DNA of 24,085 nucleotides from a bacterium (GCA_030672255.1 DAOVGU010000074.1:1-24085); one strand, 5' to 3'; counted from the stretch's first letter, positions 13,087 through 20,532 are shown. Program-made: numbers and translations. The notes: generated from the sequence alone by a model not told the origin.

Positions 13087-14427
13087 ATGTTCACCCGAAA
13101 GATTATTAACTATTTAATTGACTGGAAGGATAAAGAGACAAGAAAGCCTTTAATTCTCCGAGGAGCAAGGCAGGTGGGAAAGACCTCGGCGGTTTTGATG
13201 TTTGCCCGGAAATATTTTAAGAATGTAGTTTATTTGAATCTGGAAAAATCTGAAGATTCAAATCTTTTTAGAGAAGAACTTTCCTTAGAAGATTTTGAGA
13301 AGATTATTCAAATTAAGTTCCATCAAAGGATTATTCCCGGAGAAACCTTAATCTTTATCGATGAAATTCAAAACTCCCCTTCCTTAATTAAACTTCTAAG
13401 GTTTTTCTATGAGGAAAGGCCATCTCTTCATATTATCGGAGCGGGCTCCTTACTTCAGGCAAAGATTGAAAGAGAAGGTCTATCTTTGCCCGTAGGAAGG
13501 GTAGAGTATGCTTATCTTTATCCTCTGGATTTTTTTGAATATTTAGAAGCGAAGAAAGAAACTGAACTTTTGAATTTTTTAAGAGATGTCTCGGCAGGCG
13601 AACATATTCCTCAAGGTATTCATGAGGTTGCCTTAAAACTCTTTTATGAGTATGCAATGGTGGGAGGAATGCCGGAGATAGTAAAGGTATTTTTGGAAAA
13701 AAAGAATCTTGAAGAACTCAAGAATATCTATTCCTCCCTTTTTACCGGTTACGCTGAAGATGTTTATAAATACTCCTCTTTGGCCAACGCCAAATATTTA
13801 ACCTATGTTATTGAAAAAGGACCTCTTTTTGCCGGGACCAATATTACCTATGAAAAATTTGGGGGTTCAAATTTCAGAAGTAGGGAAATGGGTGCGGCGT
13901 TTGATATCTTAGAAAAGGTAATGCTTCTTTATCAGGTTCAGGCAACAAAATCGAGAGAACTTCCTTTAATTTCGCAGAGGAAAAGACCTAAAAAACTTTT
14001 ATTTTTAGATGTCGGGTTAGTAAATTACCAAATGGGAATTCAAGAGAATTTTTTAAATCTTGGTGACCTTAATGATTTTTATAGAGGAAGAATCGCTGAG
14101 CAGATAGTCGGGCAGAATATTTTAGCTCAGTTTATAGATTCCTCTCCGCGACTTTTTTATTGGGCAAAGGAAAGGCCCAAAGGATGCGCCGAGGTGGATT
14201 TTTGTTTAAATAAAAGAGGGAGCATTTTAGGGATAGAAGCGAAATCAGGAAGGTCCAAAAAATTAAAATCCCTTTTTAGTTTTGGGAGTTCGGTAAAGGA
14301 TAATCATCTTGTTCGGGTATATAGCGGAGAGTTAAGAAGAGAGAGGGTTAAAATTAATGATAAGAGTTTTACCTTAATCTCCCTTCCTTTCTATTTAGTG
14401 CCGCGAATTTTAGAGGAGTTTGATTGA
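13087..14427 (+). CDS. AAA-type ATPase with DUF4143 domain
   Basis: A P-loop ATPase of the AAA_14 + DUF4143 family, abundant in bacteria and archaea with no settled function; some members are found near toxins and mobile genes. Walker A is GARQVGKT (residues 26-33); Walker B is LIFIDEIQ with D92-E93. GAGSLLQAKI is a sensor-like segment; YLYPLDFFEYL follows. The DUF4143 part begins with YEYAMVGGMPEIV and ends with the nuclease-like core LFYWAKERPKGCAEVDFCLNKRGSILGIEAKSG (E-x-D...E-x-K pattern of restriction-like folds). At 446 aa it is intact. It sits alone between wzz and the TSUP gene, with an inverted repeat ahead and Trm112-like footprints on both sides. Confidence 0.88.
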   Translation: MFTRKIINYLIDWKDKETRKPLILRGARQVGKTSAVLMFARKYFKNVVYLNLEKSEDSNLFREELSLEDFEKIIQIKFHQRIIPGETLIFIDEIQNSPSLIKLLRFFYEERPSLHIIGAGSLLQAKIEREGLSLPVGRVEYAYLYPLDFFEYLEAKKETELLNFLRDVSAGEHIPQGIHEVALKLFYEYAMVGGMPEIVKVFLEKKNLEELKNIYSSLFTGYAEDVYKYSSLANAKYLTYVIEKGPLFAGTNITYEKFGGSNFRSREMGAAFDILEKVMLLYQVQATKSRELPLISQRKRPKKLLFLDVGLVNYQMGIQENFLNLGDLNDFYRGRIAEQIVGQNILAQFIDSSPRLFYWAKERPKGCAEVDFCLNKRGSILGIEAKSGRSKKLKSLFSFGSSVKDNHLVRVYSGELRRERVKINDKSFTLISLPFYLVPRILEEFD

Positions 14428-14436
14428 AAGTAACCC

Positions 14437-14455
14437 AATCTGCCCTCGATGCAAG
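14437..14455 (+). pseudogene. Footprint of a Trm112-like gene (second zinc knuckle)
   Basis: AATCTGCCCTCGATGCAAG matches 17565-17583 in the complete Trm112-like gene at 17 of 19 positions and reads ICPRCK in the matching frame, followed by two residues and a stop at 14462. It starts 9 nt after the end of the DUF4143 gene. The homology stops where the 80-bp element begins (14456). Confidence 0.5.
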
Positions 14456-14530
14456 TTGCTGTGAGAACTCAAGAAGTTAAACTATCCGCATCTTGCTACT
14501 GAAGTAAGTGTAGGGTCCAGGAGGGCAATT
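14456..14530. repeat. About 80-bp dispersed element, copy B, upstream of TSUP gene
   Basis: Aligns with 6941-7019: TTGCTGTGAGAA, TCCGCATCTTGCT, AAGTAAGTGTAG and GCAATT occur in the same order. It ends directly at the TSUP ATG and contains CAGGAGG, which would serve as its ribosome-binding site. TGCCCTC (14441-14447) and GAGGGCA (14521-14527) form a 7-bp terminal inverted pair that may be coincidental. Confidence 0.65.
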
Positions 14531-15298
14531 ATGGAACTGACGTTAGCGATAATTTTTGCGCTGATTCTTGGTGCTTTTATCTGCGAACTGATCGATAGCA
14601 GTTTGGGGATGATGTATGGCACTATCCTTTCTCCGGTGCTTCTCATCGCTGGTTTTGACCCGTTGGTTGTAGTTCCTTCCATCCTGCTTTCACAAGGGAT
14701 AAGCGGATTTATCGCCGCATTATTCCACCACCGCTTCAGGAATGTGACCTTCCAGCTAAAATCTGATGATTCTAAAACGGTATACGTTATTACCGGTTTG
14801 GGGATTATCGCGACCATCATTTCGGTACTTATCGCGGTAAGTATCCCCAAAATGCTCTTAAAGAGTTACATTGGAATATTGGTCCTAACAATGGGCATCA
14901 TTCTTCTTCTCAAATCCAGGTTTAGTTTTTCCTGGAAAAGGATAATGCTCATCGGGATAATCAGTTCCTTTAATAAGGGTCTCTCGGGAGGAGGGTTTGG
15001 TCCCATAGTTACCAGTGGGCAAATGATTTCCGGGAGAAAAGGTAAAAGCTCTATCGGTTCAACCACCCTTGCTGAAGTCCCCATCTGCCTGACGGGATTT
15101 TTAGCATATTTAGCGACAAAGGCAATATCGGACTGGCATCTGGCTCTTTTTCTCGTGCTCGGAGCCTCTACTGCCGCACCATTCGGGGCTTTCTTAACCT
15201 CCAAATTCAAATCGGACAAAAAACTAAAAGTTATCCTTGGAGCCCTAACTGTGCTGTTAGGGATATGGACCTTGGCCAAAACCTGGTGGCTAAAATGA
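14531..15298 (+). CDS. TSUP/TauE-SafE family membrane transporter
   Basis: Predicted exporter or permease for small anions, sulfite or organosulfonates in characterised members. About seven to eight hydrophobic segments are visible, arranged as two related halves: ALILGAFICELIDSSLGMMYG with LSPVLLIAGFDPLVVVPSILLSQGISGFIAALFHHR, and IGIISSFNKGLSGGGFGPIVTSGQ with STTLAEVPICLTGFLAYL, both diagnostic for TSUP. At 255 aa it is usual length. AGGAGG at 14519-14524 is a good Shine-Dalgarno. It overlaps the phosphodiesterase gene by ATGA, so export and phosphodiesterase activity may be linked. The substrate in a polysaccharide locus is unknown; sulfate/sulfonate handling or a modified-sugar precursor are possible. 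Confidence 0.85.
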   Translation: MELTLAIIFALILGAFICELIDSSLGMMYGTILSPVLLIAGFDPLVVVPSILLSQGISGFIAALFHHRFRNVTFQLKSDDSKTVYVITGLGIIATIISVLIAVSIPKMLLKSYIGILVLTMGIILLLKSRFSFSWKRIMLIGIISSFNKGLSGGGFGPIVTSGQMISGRKGKSSIGSTTLAEVPICLTGFLAYLATKAISDWHLALFLVLGASTAAPFGAFLTSKFKSDKKLKVILGALTVLLGIWTLAKTWWLK

Positions 15299-16554
15299 GA
15301 AAAGAAAAGCGGATAGTAATTATCGGGCTTGATGGAGTGCCATATAGACTACTTAAGGGGTTAGCCGAAAAGAGCGTTATGCCCAATACAGGCTCCATTA
15401 TCAAAGAAGGTATTTTTAGAAAACTCCAATCTTCAATTCCCGAGGTCTCCTCCGTTGCCTGGAGCTCTGTCATTACCGGAGCTAATCCGGGAGAACATGG
15501 CATCTTTGGCTTTATGGATTTGGCCCCTGGAACCTACCGGCTCCGTTTCCCCAACTTTAATGACCTGAAAAAGCCCCCTTTCTGGAATAAGATTAAGGGA
15601 AAATCTGTGATCATCAACGTTCCCTCTACCTATCCGGTCAAAGAATTAAATGGGATCCATATCTCAGGCTTTATCTCCCCCCGGGTAGAAAAAAGTGTCT
15701 ATCCGGCAACTCTCCTGCCTGAACTGAAAGAACTGGACTATCGCGTAGATGTGGATTCCTCCAAAGCCCATAAATCCTTAGAGTTATTTTTGGCAGATCT
15801 GGATAAGACCTTGAAGGCACGCATCAGAACCTTTCGTTGGCTCTGGGAAGAAGACTGGGAAATCTTTATGCTCGTATTTACCGGTACAGACCGTCTGATG
15901 CATTTTCTCTGGGATGCCTATGAGGATAAAAATCACCGCTACCATCAAGATTTCCTAAGCCATTTTCGGCAGATTGATGAGGTAATCGGAGAGGTCAAGA
16001 GCAAAATCAGCAATCAGGATTCGCTAATTATGCTCTCCGACCATGGATTCGAACACCTGGATAAGGATATCTACATCAATCATCTCTTAAGAAGAGAGGG
16101 ATTTTTAAAACTCCAGGACGTTCGCGAGCCTACCTGGAGCAATATTGATCATCCTACTAAAGCCTTTGCTCTGGATCCGGCAAGGATCTATCTGAATCTA
16201 AAGAATAAATATCCCCGGGGAGCTGTTGAGCCAGAAGATAAAGAAGGAATTTTAAGGGACCTGAGAAGCCTATTTAACTCCCTGGAGGTAGATAATAAAA
16301 AGGTAATCCGGGATGTCTATAGAAAGGAGGAGATTTATTCTGGTCTCTTATTAGAACAGGCGCCAGATTTAGTCCTAATAGGCAATAAAGGATTTAATCT
16401 CAAGGCAACCCTCAAGGCCAACAAATTAGCGGATAAGGGAATCTTTACCGGAAAACATACCCAGGATGATGCCTTTTTATTGGTAAAAGGTTATAATATA
16501 ACCAATGTGAGAGAAAATCCCACAGTCTCCGATGTGGTTGATATAATGAAATGA
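15295..16554 (+). CDS. Type I phosphodiesterase / nucleotide pyrophosphatase (alkaline phosphatase superfamily)
   Basis: Metal-dependent phosphodiesterase or phosphatase of the AP superfamily. The first metal motif is VIIGLDGVPYRLL (D13). VSSVAWSSVITGANPGEHGIFGF holds the Ser/Thr nucleophile region. VFTGTDRLMHFLWD carries the second-site Asp/His, LSDHGFEHLD the Asp-His pair, and GKHTQDDAFLLVKG the last His. The 419-aa length fits the family. No signal peptide is visible (the start is charged, MRKEKR), so it is probably cytoplasmic. ATG 15295 overlaps the TSUP stop (ATGA), preferred over an alternative start 30 nt upstream. Such proteins are common in polysaccharide loci, possibly hydrolysing nucleotide-sugar or lipid-linked intermediates. 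Confidence 0.85.
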   Translation: MRKEKRIVIIGLDGVPYRLLKGLAEKSVMPNTGSIIKEGIFRKLQSSIPEVSSVAWSSVITGANPGEHGIFGFMDLAPGTYRLRFPNFNDLKKPPFWNKIKGKSVIINVPSTYPVKELNGIHISGFISPRVEKSVYPATLLPELKELDYRVDVDSSKAHKSLELFLADLDKTLKARIRTFRWLWEEDWEIFMLVFTGTDRLMHFLWDAYEDKNHRYHQDFLSHFRQIDEVIGEVKSKISNQDSLIMLSDHGFEHLDKDIYINHLLRREGFLKLQDVREPTWSNIDHPTKAFALDPARIYLNLKNKYPRGAVEPEDKEGILRDLRSLFNSLEVDNKKVIRDVYRKEEIYSGLLLEQAPDLVLIGNKGFNLKATLKANKLADKGIFTGKHTQDDAFLLVKGYNITNVRENPTVSDVVDIMK

Positions 16555-17528
16555 TTAAAGATTCTCAATTATATCTTGTTACCGGAGGGGCCGGATTTAT
16601 TGGTTGCAATTTAGTGCGCAGATTAGTCGCTCTGGGCAAGAAAATTCGCATCTTCGATAACTTCTCTACCGGCAAACGGGAAAATCTTCGTAACCTTCAT
16701 CGCAAGATTGAGATAATTGAGGGGGACCTCAGGGACCTTGCTCTGGTAATGGAAGCAACAAAAAAGGTTAAAATAATCTTTCACGAAGCCGCCCTTCCCT
16801 CAATCAGCCGTTCGGTTATCGCTCCGAACACAACTAATGATGTTAATATCACCGGGACACTTAATCTCCTGCAAGCCGCCCGCGCCAATGGTGTTAAAAG
16901 GCTCATCTATGCCTCCTCCTCCTCGGTATATGGCAACTCCCCCAAACTTCCTAAGGATGAGAAGATGGCTACCAACCCCATCTCCCCTTATGCGGTCTCC
17001 AAACTTGCGGGAGAGGGCTATTGCCAGGCTTTTCACCATATTTATGGATTGGAAACGGTTATTTTGCGTTATTTTAATATCTTTGGTCCGTATCAGGATC
17101 CAGCCTCCGAGTACTCTGGTGTGATCGCTAAATTCATTAATGCCTTTTTAGATAATGCTCCTCTTACCGTTTATGGCGACGGTGAGCAGAGCCGGGATTT
17201 CACCTATGTTGATGATGTCGTTGAGGCTAATCTCACAGCGGCAAGTTGTTCTTCAGATAATTCTGGGGAAATTTTTAATGTCGCACGCGGTAAAATGGTT
17301 ACCCTCAACCAAATGATTGAAATCCTTAAAGCTCTATTTAAACAAAACCCTAAAGTAATCTATACGGCTCCCCGGCCCGGCGATGTGAGACATTCCCTGG
17401 CTGAGGTCTCCAAATTGAAAGAAAGACTGAATTTCCTCGCAAAGGCTTCCTTTGCAGAAGGACTAAAGAAAACTGTTCAATGGTATGAATCAAAACGAAG
17501 AACTATTGAAGATTCTCGCCTGCCCTAA
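16551..17528 (+). CDS. UDP-sugar 4-epimerase-like SDR (WbpP/GalE type)
   Basis: Extended SDR converting the C4 configuration of a UDP-hexose or UDP-HexNAc. The NAD loop GGAGFIG is at residues 12-18. IFDNFSTGKRENL is the epimerase NAD-ribose segment, then FHEAALPSISRSV (as in WbpP), SSSSVYG, SPYAVSKLAGEGY with the catalytic Tyr and Lys, LRYFNIFGPYQDP and YGDGEQSRDFTYVDDVVEA. At 325 aa it is full-length. The ATG overlaps the phosphodiesterase stop (ATGA). Its last 44 nt also code, in another frame, for the start of the Trm112-like protein (17485), a long overlap. Substrate preference between UDP-GlcNAc, UDP-GlcNAcA and UDP-Glc cannot be fixed here. Confidence 0.87.
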   Translation: MIKDSQLYLVTGGAGFIGCNLVRRLVALGKKIRIFDNFSTGKRENLRNLHRKIEIIEGDLRDLALVMEATKKVKIIFHEAALPSISRSVIAPNTTNDVNITGTLNLLQAARANGVKRLIYASSSSVYGNSPKLPKDEKMATNPISPYAVSKLAGEGYCQAFHHIYGLETVILRYFNIFGPYQDPASEYSGVIAKFINAFLDNAPLTVYGDGEQSRDFTYVDDVVEANLTAASCSSDNSGEIFNVARGKMVTLNQMIEILKALFKQNPKVIYTAPRPGDVRHSLAEVSKLKERLNFLAKASFAEGLKKTVQWYESKRRTIEDSRLP

Positions 17529-17658
17529 GTGCAAAGGAAAACTAATCTGGAAAGAGGACAGAATAATCTGCCCTCAATGCAAAAAGTACTATCCGATAAA
17601 AGAAGGAATCCCGGTGATGCTGATGGAGGAGGCCAGAAATTATTGTTCGGAGAGTTGA
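17485..17658 (+). CDS. Trm112-like / UPF0434 zinc-ribbon protein, copy 1
   Basis: A 57-residue protein with start ATG 17485 and stop TGA 17656-17658. LLKILACPKCKG and IICPQCKKYY provide two CPxC knuckles that would bind one zinc ion, followed by the family signature YPIKEGIPVML and EEA. Relatives (Trm112; YcaR in enterobacteria) act as partners of methyltransferases or sit beside lipopolysaccharide genes; the role here is unknown. The first 44 nt lie within the preceding epimerase gene in a different frame. Its stop codon overlaps the TTGACT -35 box of the next gene's promoter, so the following module begins exactly at its end. A second complete copy lies at 18856, and partial copies lie at 12984, 14437, 20476 and 21459. 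Confidence 0.85.
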   Translation: MNQNEELLKILACPKCKGKLIWKEDRIICPQCKKYYPIKEGIPVMLMEEARNYCSES

Positions 17659-17683
17659 CTTATTGACGAGTTGCTGTTATACT
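17655..17683 (+). promoter_or_regulatory. Sigma70-type promoter of the ATPase_2 gene
   Basis: TTGACT (17655-17660), 17 nt, TATACT (17678-17683). Transcription would start near 17690, about 24 nt before the ATG at 17714. The -35 box overlaps the stop codon of the Trm112-like gene, so this module carries its own promoter inside the operon. Confidence 0.75.
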
Positions 17684-17708
17684 ATTCGGTATAACGCTAA
17701 ATAGTATA
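17676..17708. promoter_or_regulatory. Nested inverted repeats over the -10 box, probable operator
   Basis: TATACTATT (17678-17686) is perfectly complementary to AATAGTATA (17700-17708). A second pair, GTTATAC (17676-17682) with GTATAAC (17689-17695), lies across the same site. Both cover the -10 box and the likely transcription start, the normal place for an autorepressor. The binding protein is unknown. Confidence 0.6.
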
Positions 17709-17713
17709 AAACT

Positions 17714-18847
17714 ATGCCTAATCCATTTAGATATGGAGAATTAGTGAGTGGAGAATACTTCTTTGACCGAGAAAAAGAGAAAGAGGAATTACACCAAATA
17801 ATTGAATCGGCAATGAACATATTCCTTTATGGGCCACGAAGGTATGGCAAAACATCGCTGATCCTTGAAGTTCTCAAAGAAAGAAGAAAAGACCAAGAAA
17901 TATCTATATACCTCGACCTATTAAAGGCACCGACAAAACGGAAGTTTTTAGAACTTTATGCGCGTGAAATAGCCAAAGCGGTCACGACAAAATTTGACGA
18001 AGCATTAAATTTCTGCAAAAGAACCTTTAGCCGACTTATTCCAAGAATTGTCTTTAAGGCAAACAATATTCCCGAAATAGAGTTCGAAGCCTCCTGGACA
18101 AGAGAGACAGAAACTGCTGTTGCAGAAGAAGTTTTAGCCCTTCCGGAAGAGATTGCCCAGAAAAAAGGTAAACGGGTGGTAGTCATTTTTGACGAGTTTC
18201 CTGAGATAACTAATTATGACGGAGAGAAATTTGAAGGTGAATTACGCTCTTTCATTCAGAATCACGAGAATGTTTCCTATATCTTTACCGGTAGCAAAAG
18301 GCGATTACTTCTCAAAATGATCAGTGACCCTAAAAGACCGTTTTATAAATCTGGTAAGATTATGCCCCTGGGTAAAATCCCTCAGGAAGAATTTGAAGCC
18401 TTTATCTGCCAACGGTTTGAATTAAGTAATATAGAGATTGTAAAAGAGAATATAAGACTTATTCTTGAAATTACCAAGAGCCATCCCTATTATACCCAGA
18501 TGCTTTGCTGGGAACTATGGGAAAAGGTCTCCGCTAAAAAGCAAATTTTAAAAGAGGATATCCAGGAAACCCTTAATACTACATTAAGTCACCAGAGAGA
18601 ATATTTTTTTACCCTCTGGGATGGTTTCAGCCCGCATCAGAAAATTCTCCTCCTAGCCCTTGCTAAAGAGTCTTCAGCAAACATTTTCTCCCAGGAATTT
18701 ATCAATAAATTTGGTCTTATCTCGGTCTCATCGGTTCAGAAGTCATTGCACCGACTATTGGAACTTGAGGTGGTCGATAAGACAAATAATATCTATGAAA
18801 TTTCGGATGTATTCTTTAATCTCTGGCTAAAAGAAGAGATAGTCTAA
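17714..18847 (+). CDS. ATPase_2 / archaeal-type AAA ATPase
   Basis: P-loop ATPase of the ATPase_2 (PF01637, COG1672) type. NPFRYGELVSGEYFFDREKE is the characteristic start. Walker A is GPRRYGKT (residues 40-47), Walker B VVVIFDEFPEI, and sensor 1 YIFTGSKRRLL. The helical lid contains SHPYYTQMLCWELW, and the C-terminal winged-helix has QKILLLALAKESSANIFSQEF and SVQKSLHRLLELEVVDK. At 377 aa it is full-length. The family has no settled function: STAND/defence-like signalling and mobile-element roles have been suggested. It has its own promoter and palindromic operator and stands between two complete copies of a Trm112-like gene, so it looks like an inserted module. Confidence 0.87.
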   Translation: MPNPFRYGELVSGEYFFDREKEKEELHQIIESAMNIFLYGPRRYGKTSLILEVLKERRKDQEISIYLDLLKAPTKRKFLELYAREIAKAVTTKFDEALNFCKRTFSRLIPRIVFKANNIPEIEFEASWTRETETAVAEEVLALPEEIAQKKGKRVVVIFDEFPEITNYDGEKFEGELRSFIQNHENVSYIFTGSKRRLLLKMISDPKRPFYKSGKIMPLGKIPQEEFEAFICQRFELSNIEIVKENIRLILEITKSHPYYTQMLCWELWEKVSAKKQILKEDIQETLNTTLSHQREYFFTLWDGFSPHQKILLLALAKESSANIFSQEFINKFGLISVSSVQKSLHRLLELEVVDKTNNIYEISDVFFNLWLKEEIV

Positions 18848-18855
18848 AAAATAGA

Positions 18856-19032
18856 ATGAACAAAGAACTCTTGAAGATTTTAGCCTGCCCTAAGTGTAAA
18901 GGAGAAGTAAAGTGGAAAGAGGATAAGATAATATGCCCTCAATGTAAGAAGTATTATCCTATAAAAGAAGGAATTTCGGTTATGCTGATAGAGGAGGCGA
19001 GAGATTACGAGGAGGAAAAATTTGATTCTTAG
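18856..19032 (+). CDS. Trm112-like / UPF0434 zinc-ribbon protein, copy 2
   Basis: A 58-residue near duplicate of the protein at 17485: LLKILACPKCKG, IICPQCKKYY and YPIKEGISVML are kept, as are all four zinc-binding cysteines. The two copies diverge at the very start and after EEAR, where this one ends RDYEEEKFDS. Ser replaces Pro in the usual GIPVML. The start ATG 18856 lies 8 nt after the ATPase stop, so it could be co-transcribed with that gene. It is followed by about 280 nt without a gene. Confidence 0.83.
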   Translation: MNKELLKILACPKCKGEVKWKEDKIICPQCKKYYPIKEGISVMLIEEARDYEEEKFDS

Positions 19033-19082
19033 TGGAATTGTGTCGGAATTGTTGAGGATGCATCTCTGAAAGTGATTCACCA

Positions 19083-19213
19083 ACCATTGCTTTCCTTCGG
19101 CAGGGGAAACAATGGCGCGTGAAACCTGAGCGTCTTCAGAAGAAGTAGCGCAATTCTTCCTTGAAGTTGAGATGACCACCATTGCTTTCCTTCGGCTAGC
19201 GACACAATGGCGA
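19083..19213. repeat. Two direct copies of a hairpin unit in the 280-nt gene-free stretch
   Basis: ACCATTGCTTTCCTTCGG occurs at 19083-19100 and 19178-19195. Each is followed about 10 nt later by CAATGG (19110-19115 and 19205-19210), which pairs with its CCATTG. The gene-free stretch 19033-19311 holds these two units, a possible CTTC/GAAG-rich fold between them (about 19130-19165) and the promoter at 19251-19279. No coding sequence is supported; the reading frames there lack any domain character. Confidence 0.6.
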
Positions 19214-19250
19214 GTATATTGTAGCAAGAGTATCAAGGATGTATCGCAAT

Positions 19251-19279
19251 TTGACAAATAATTTTTATGCAGTTATAAT
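19251..19279 (+). promoter_or_regulatory. Perfect-consensus sigma70 promoter
   Basis: TTGACA (19251-19256), exactly 17 nt, TATAAT (19274-19279): both hexamers and the spacing match the sigma70 consensus. It drives the broken DUF4143 gene at 19312. A weaker inverted pair, CACAAA/TTTGTG, lies just downstream (about 19281-19302). Confidence 0.85.
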
Positions 19280-19311
19280 GCACAAAAAGTTGAAAATTTG
19301 TGTATTGAACT

Positions 19312-20510
19312 ATGGAACTCAAAGATATAAAACAAATTTTAATTGACCAGAAAGAAGAATTGGAGGATTCCTTCAAAGGGAAAAAGATTATTGAAAGAGA
19401 AGTTCTGGGAGAATATAAAAATTTTTTAGAATCTTCTCTTATCAAAATAATCACTGGAGCAAGAAGAGCCGGAAAGTCAGTTTTAGGTTGTGAGCTGTTA
19501 AAAGATAGAAATTTTGCTTATGTAAACTTTGATGATGAAAGGCTTTCTGCTCTGGAAGCCAAAGAGCTGAATTTAATCCTTCGGGCAATCTATGAGATAT
19601 ATCAAAAGCCAGATTTTATTTTCTTTGACGAAATTCAAAATATTAATAATTGGGAACTCTTTGTAAACCGTTTAAAAAGAAGAGGATTTAATTTAATTAT
19701 TACGGGAAGTAACGCCAAGTTGTTGAGCAAAGAGTTGGCTACTCATCTTACCGGTAGACATTTTTCATTAGAACTTTATCCATTTTCTTTTCGCGAATAC
19801 TTATATTTTAATAATTTTGACTATCGCAAAAAGGATTTCAGTACCCGAGATACCGCTTCCCTTGCAAGATTTTTGGAAAACTATTTAGCTTTTGGAGGAT
19901 TTCCCGAAGTTATTCAGGGCGAAAATTATAAGAAGTATCTTATTTCTCTGTATTCAACAGTTTTAACTAAAGATGTTATTTTGACTACCTTTCCTTTATC
20001 GAAGAATCCTATTTAATTTTTCAAATTGAGAGATTTTCCTATAAAATTAAAGAAAGATTAACTGCACCAAGGAAAATCTATACTATTGACACCGGCTTGA
20101 TCAATGCTTTGTCCACAAAATTTTCCCAAGAGATAGGATATATTTATGAAAATGCCGTAGCCGTTGAATTAATGAGAAGAAAGGCTCTTAATCCTCAAGA
20201 GAATATCTATTATTGGCAGAATTCTTACAATTGCGAAGTTGATTTTGTAATTAAGGAAGGATTAAAGGTTAAACAGTTAATTCAGGTTTGTTATGATATC
20301 AAAAATTACGATACCAAGAAAAGAGAAATTAATTCCTTGCTGAAGGCAGACGAAAAATTGAAATGCAACGATTTACTGATTCTAACTTATGATTATGAGG
20401 GAGAAGAAAAGGTTAAAGGTAAGAGAATAAAATTCATCCCCTTGTGGAGATGGAGTATATCATCATATATATCACCCCATAAAGGAAGGAATCCCAGTGA
20501 TGCTCATTGA
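19312..20510 (+). pseudogene. DUF4143 AAA ATPase, broken by internal deletion and frameshift
   Basis: The N-terminal ATPase half is intact: Walker A GARRAGKS (residues 49-56), Walker B FIFFDEIQNI, sensor-like IITGSNAKLL, then ELYPFSFREYL and FLENYLAFGGFPEVI, the start of DUF4143. After LYSTVLTKDVIL the frame runs out at 20016. The rest of the protein resumes in another frame from 19983: DYLSFIEESYLIFQIERF, IYTIDTGLINALS and YIYENAVAVELMRR, with the nuclease-like YYWQNSYNCEVDFVIKE and QVCYD. In family members about 60-70 residues of helical domain separate these two parts, so the break at about 19980-19983 is a deletion of roughly 200 bp that also shifts the frame. The promoter is still perfect consensus. 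A deletion in the source genome or an assembly join are both possible. Confidence 0.8.
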
Positions 20511-20532
20511 GGAGGCGAAAAAATTAGGATGA
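20476..20532 (+). pseudogene. 3' remnant of a Trm112-like gene (copy 3)
   Basis: In frame +1 relative to the DUF4143 tail, 20476-20532 reads PIKEGIPVMLIEEAKKLG and stops, matching the last third of the two complete Trm112-like copies. The zinc knuckles are missing; upstream sequence belongs to the DUF4143 gene. Its stop overlaps the MntA start (ATGA, 20529-20532). The matching DNA includes GAAGGAATCCCNGTGATGCT. Confidence 0.8.

Noticed and set aside
14441..14527. Mobile element with 7-bp terminal inverted repeats
   Set aside because: TGCCCTC/GAGGGCA may be chance: the left arm lies in a Trm112-like footprint, and the other copy of the 80-bp element (6941-7019) lacks the pair.
14866..15279. 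137-residue minus-strand reading frame opposite the TSUP gene
   Set aside because: It lies wholly opposite a membrane protein with clear family motifs, has no domain features, and all other genes are on the + strand.
16837..17124. 95-residue plus-strand reading frame inside the 4-epimerase gene
   Set aside because: It is a shadow of a well-conserved SDR; its composition reflects the other frame.
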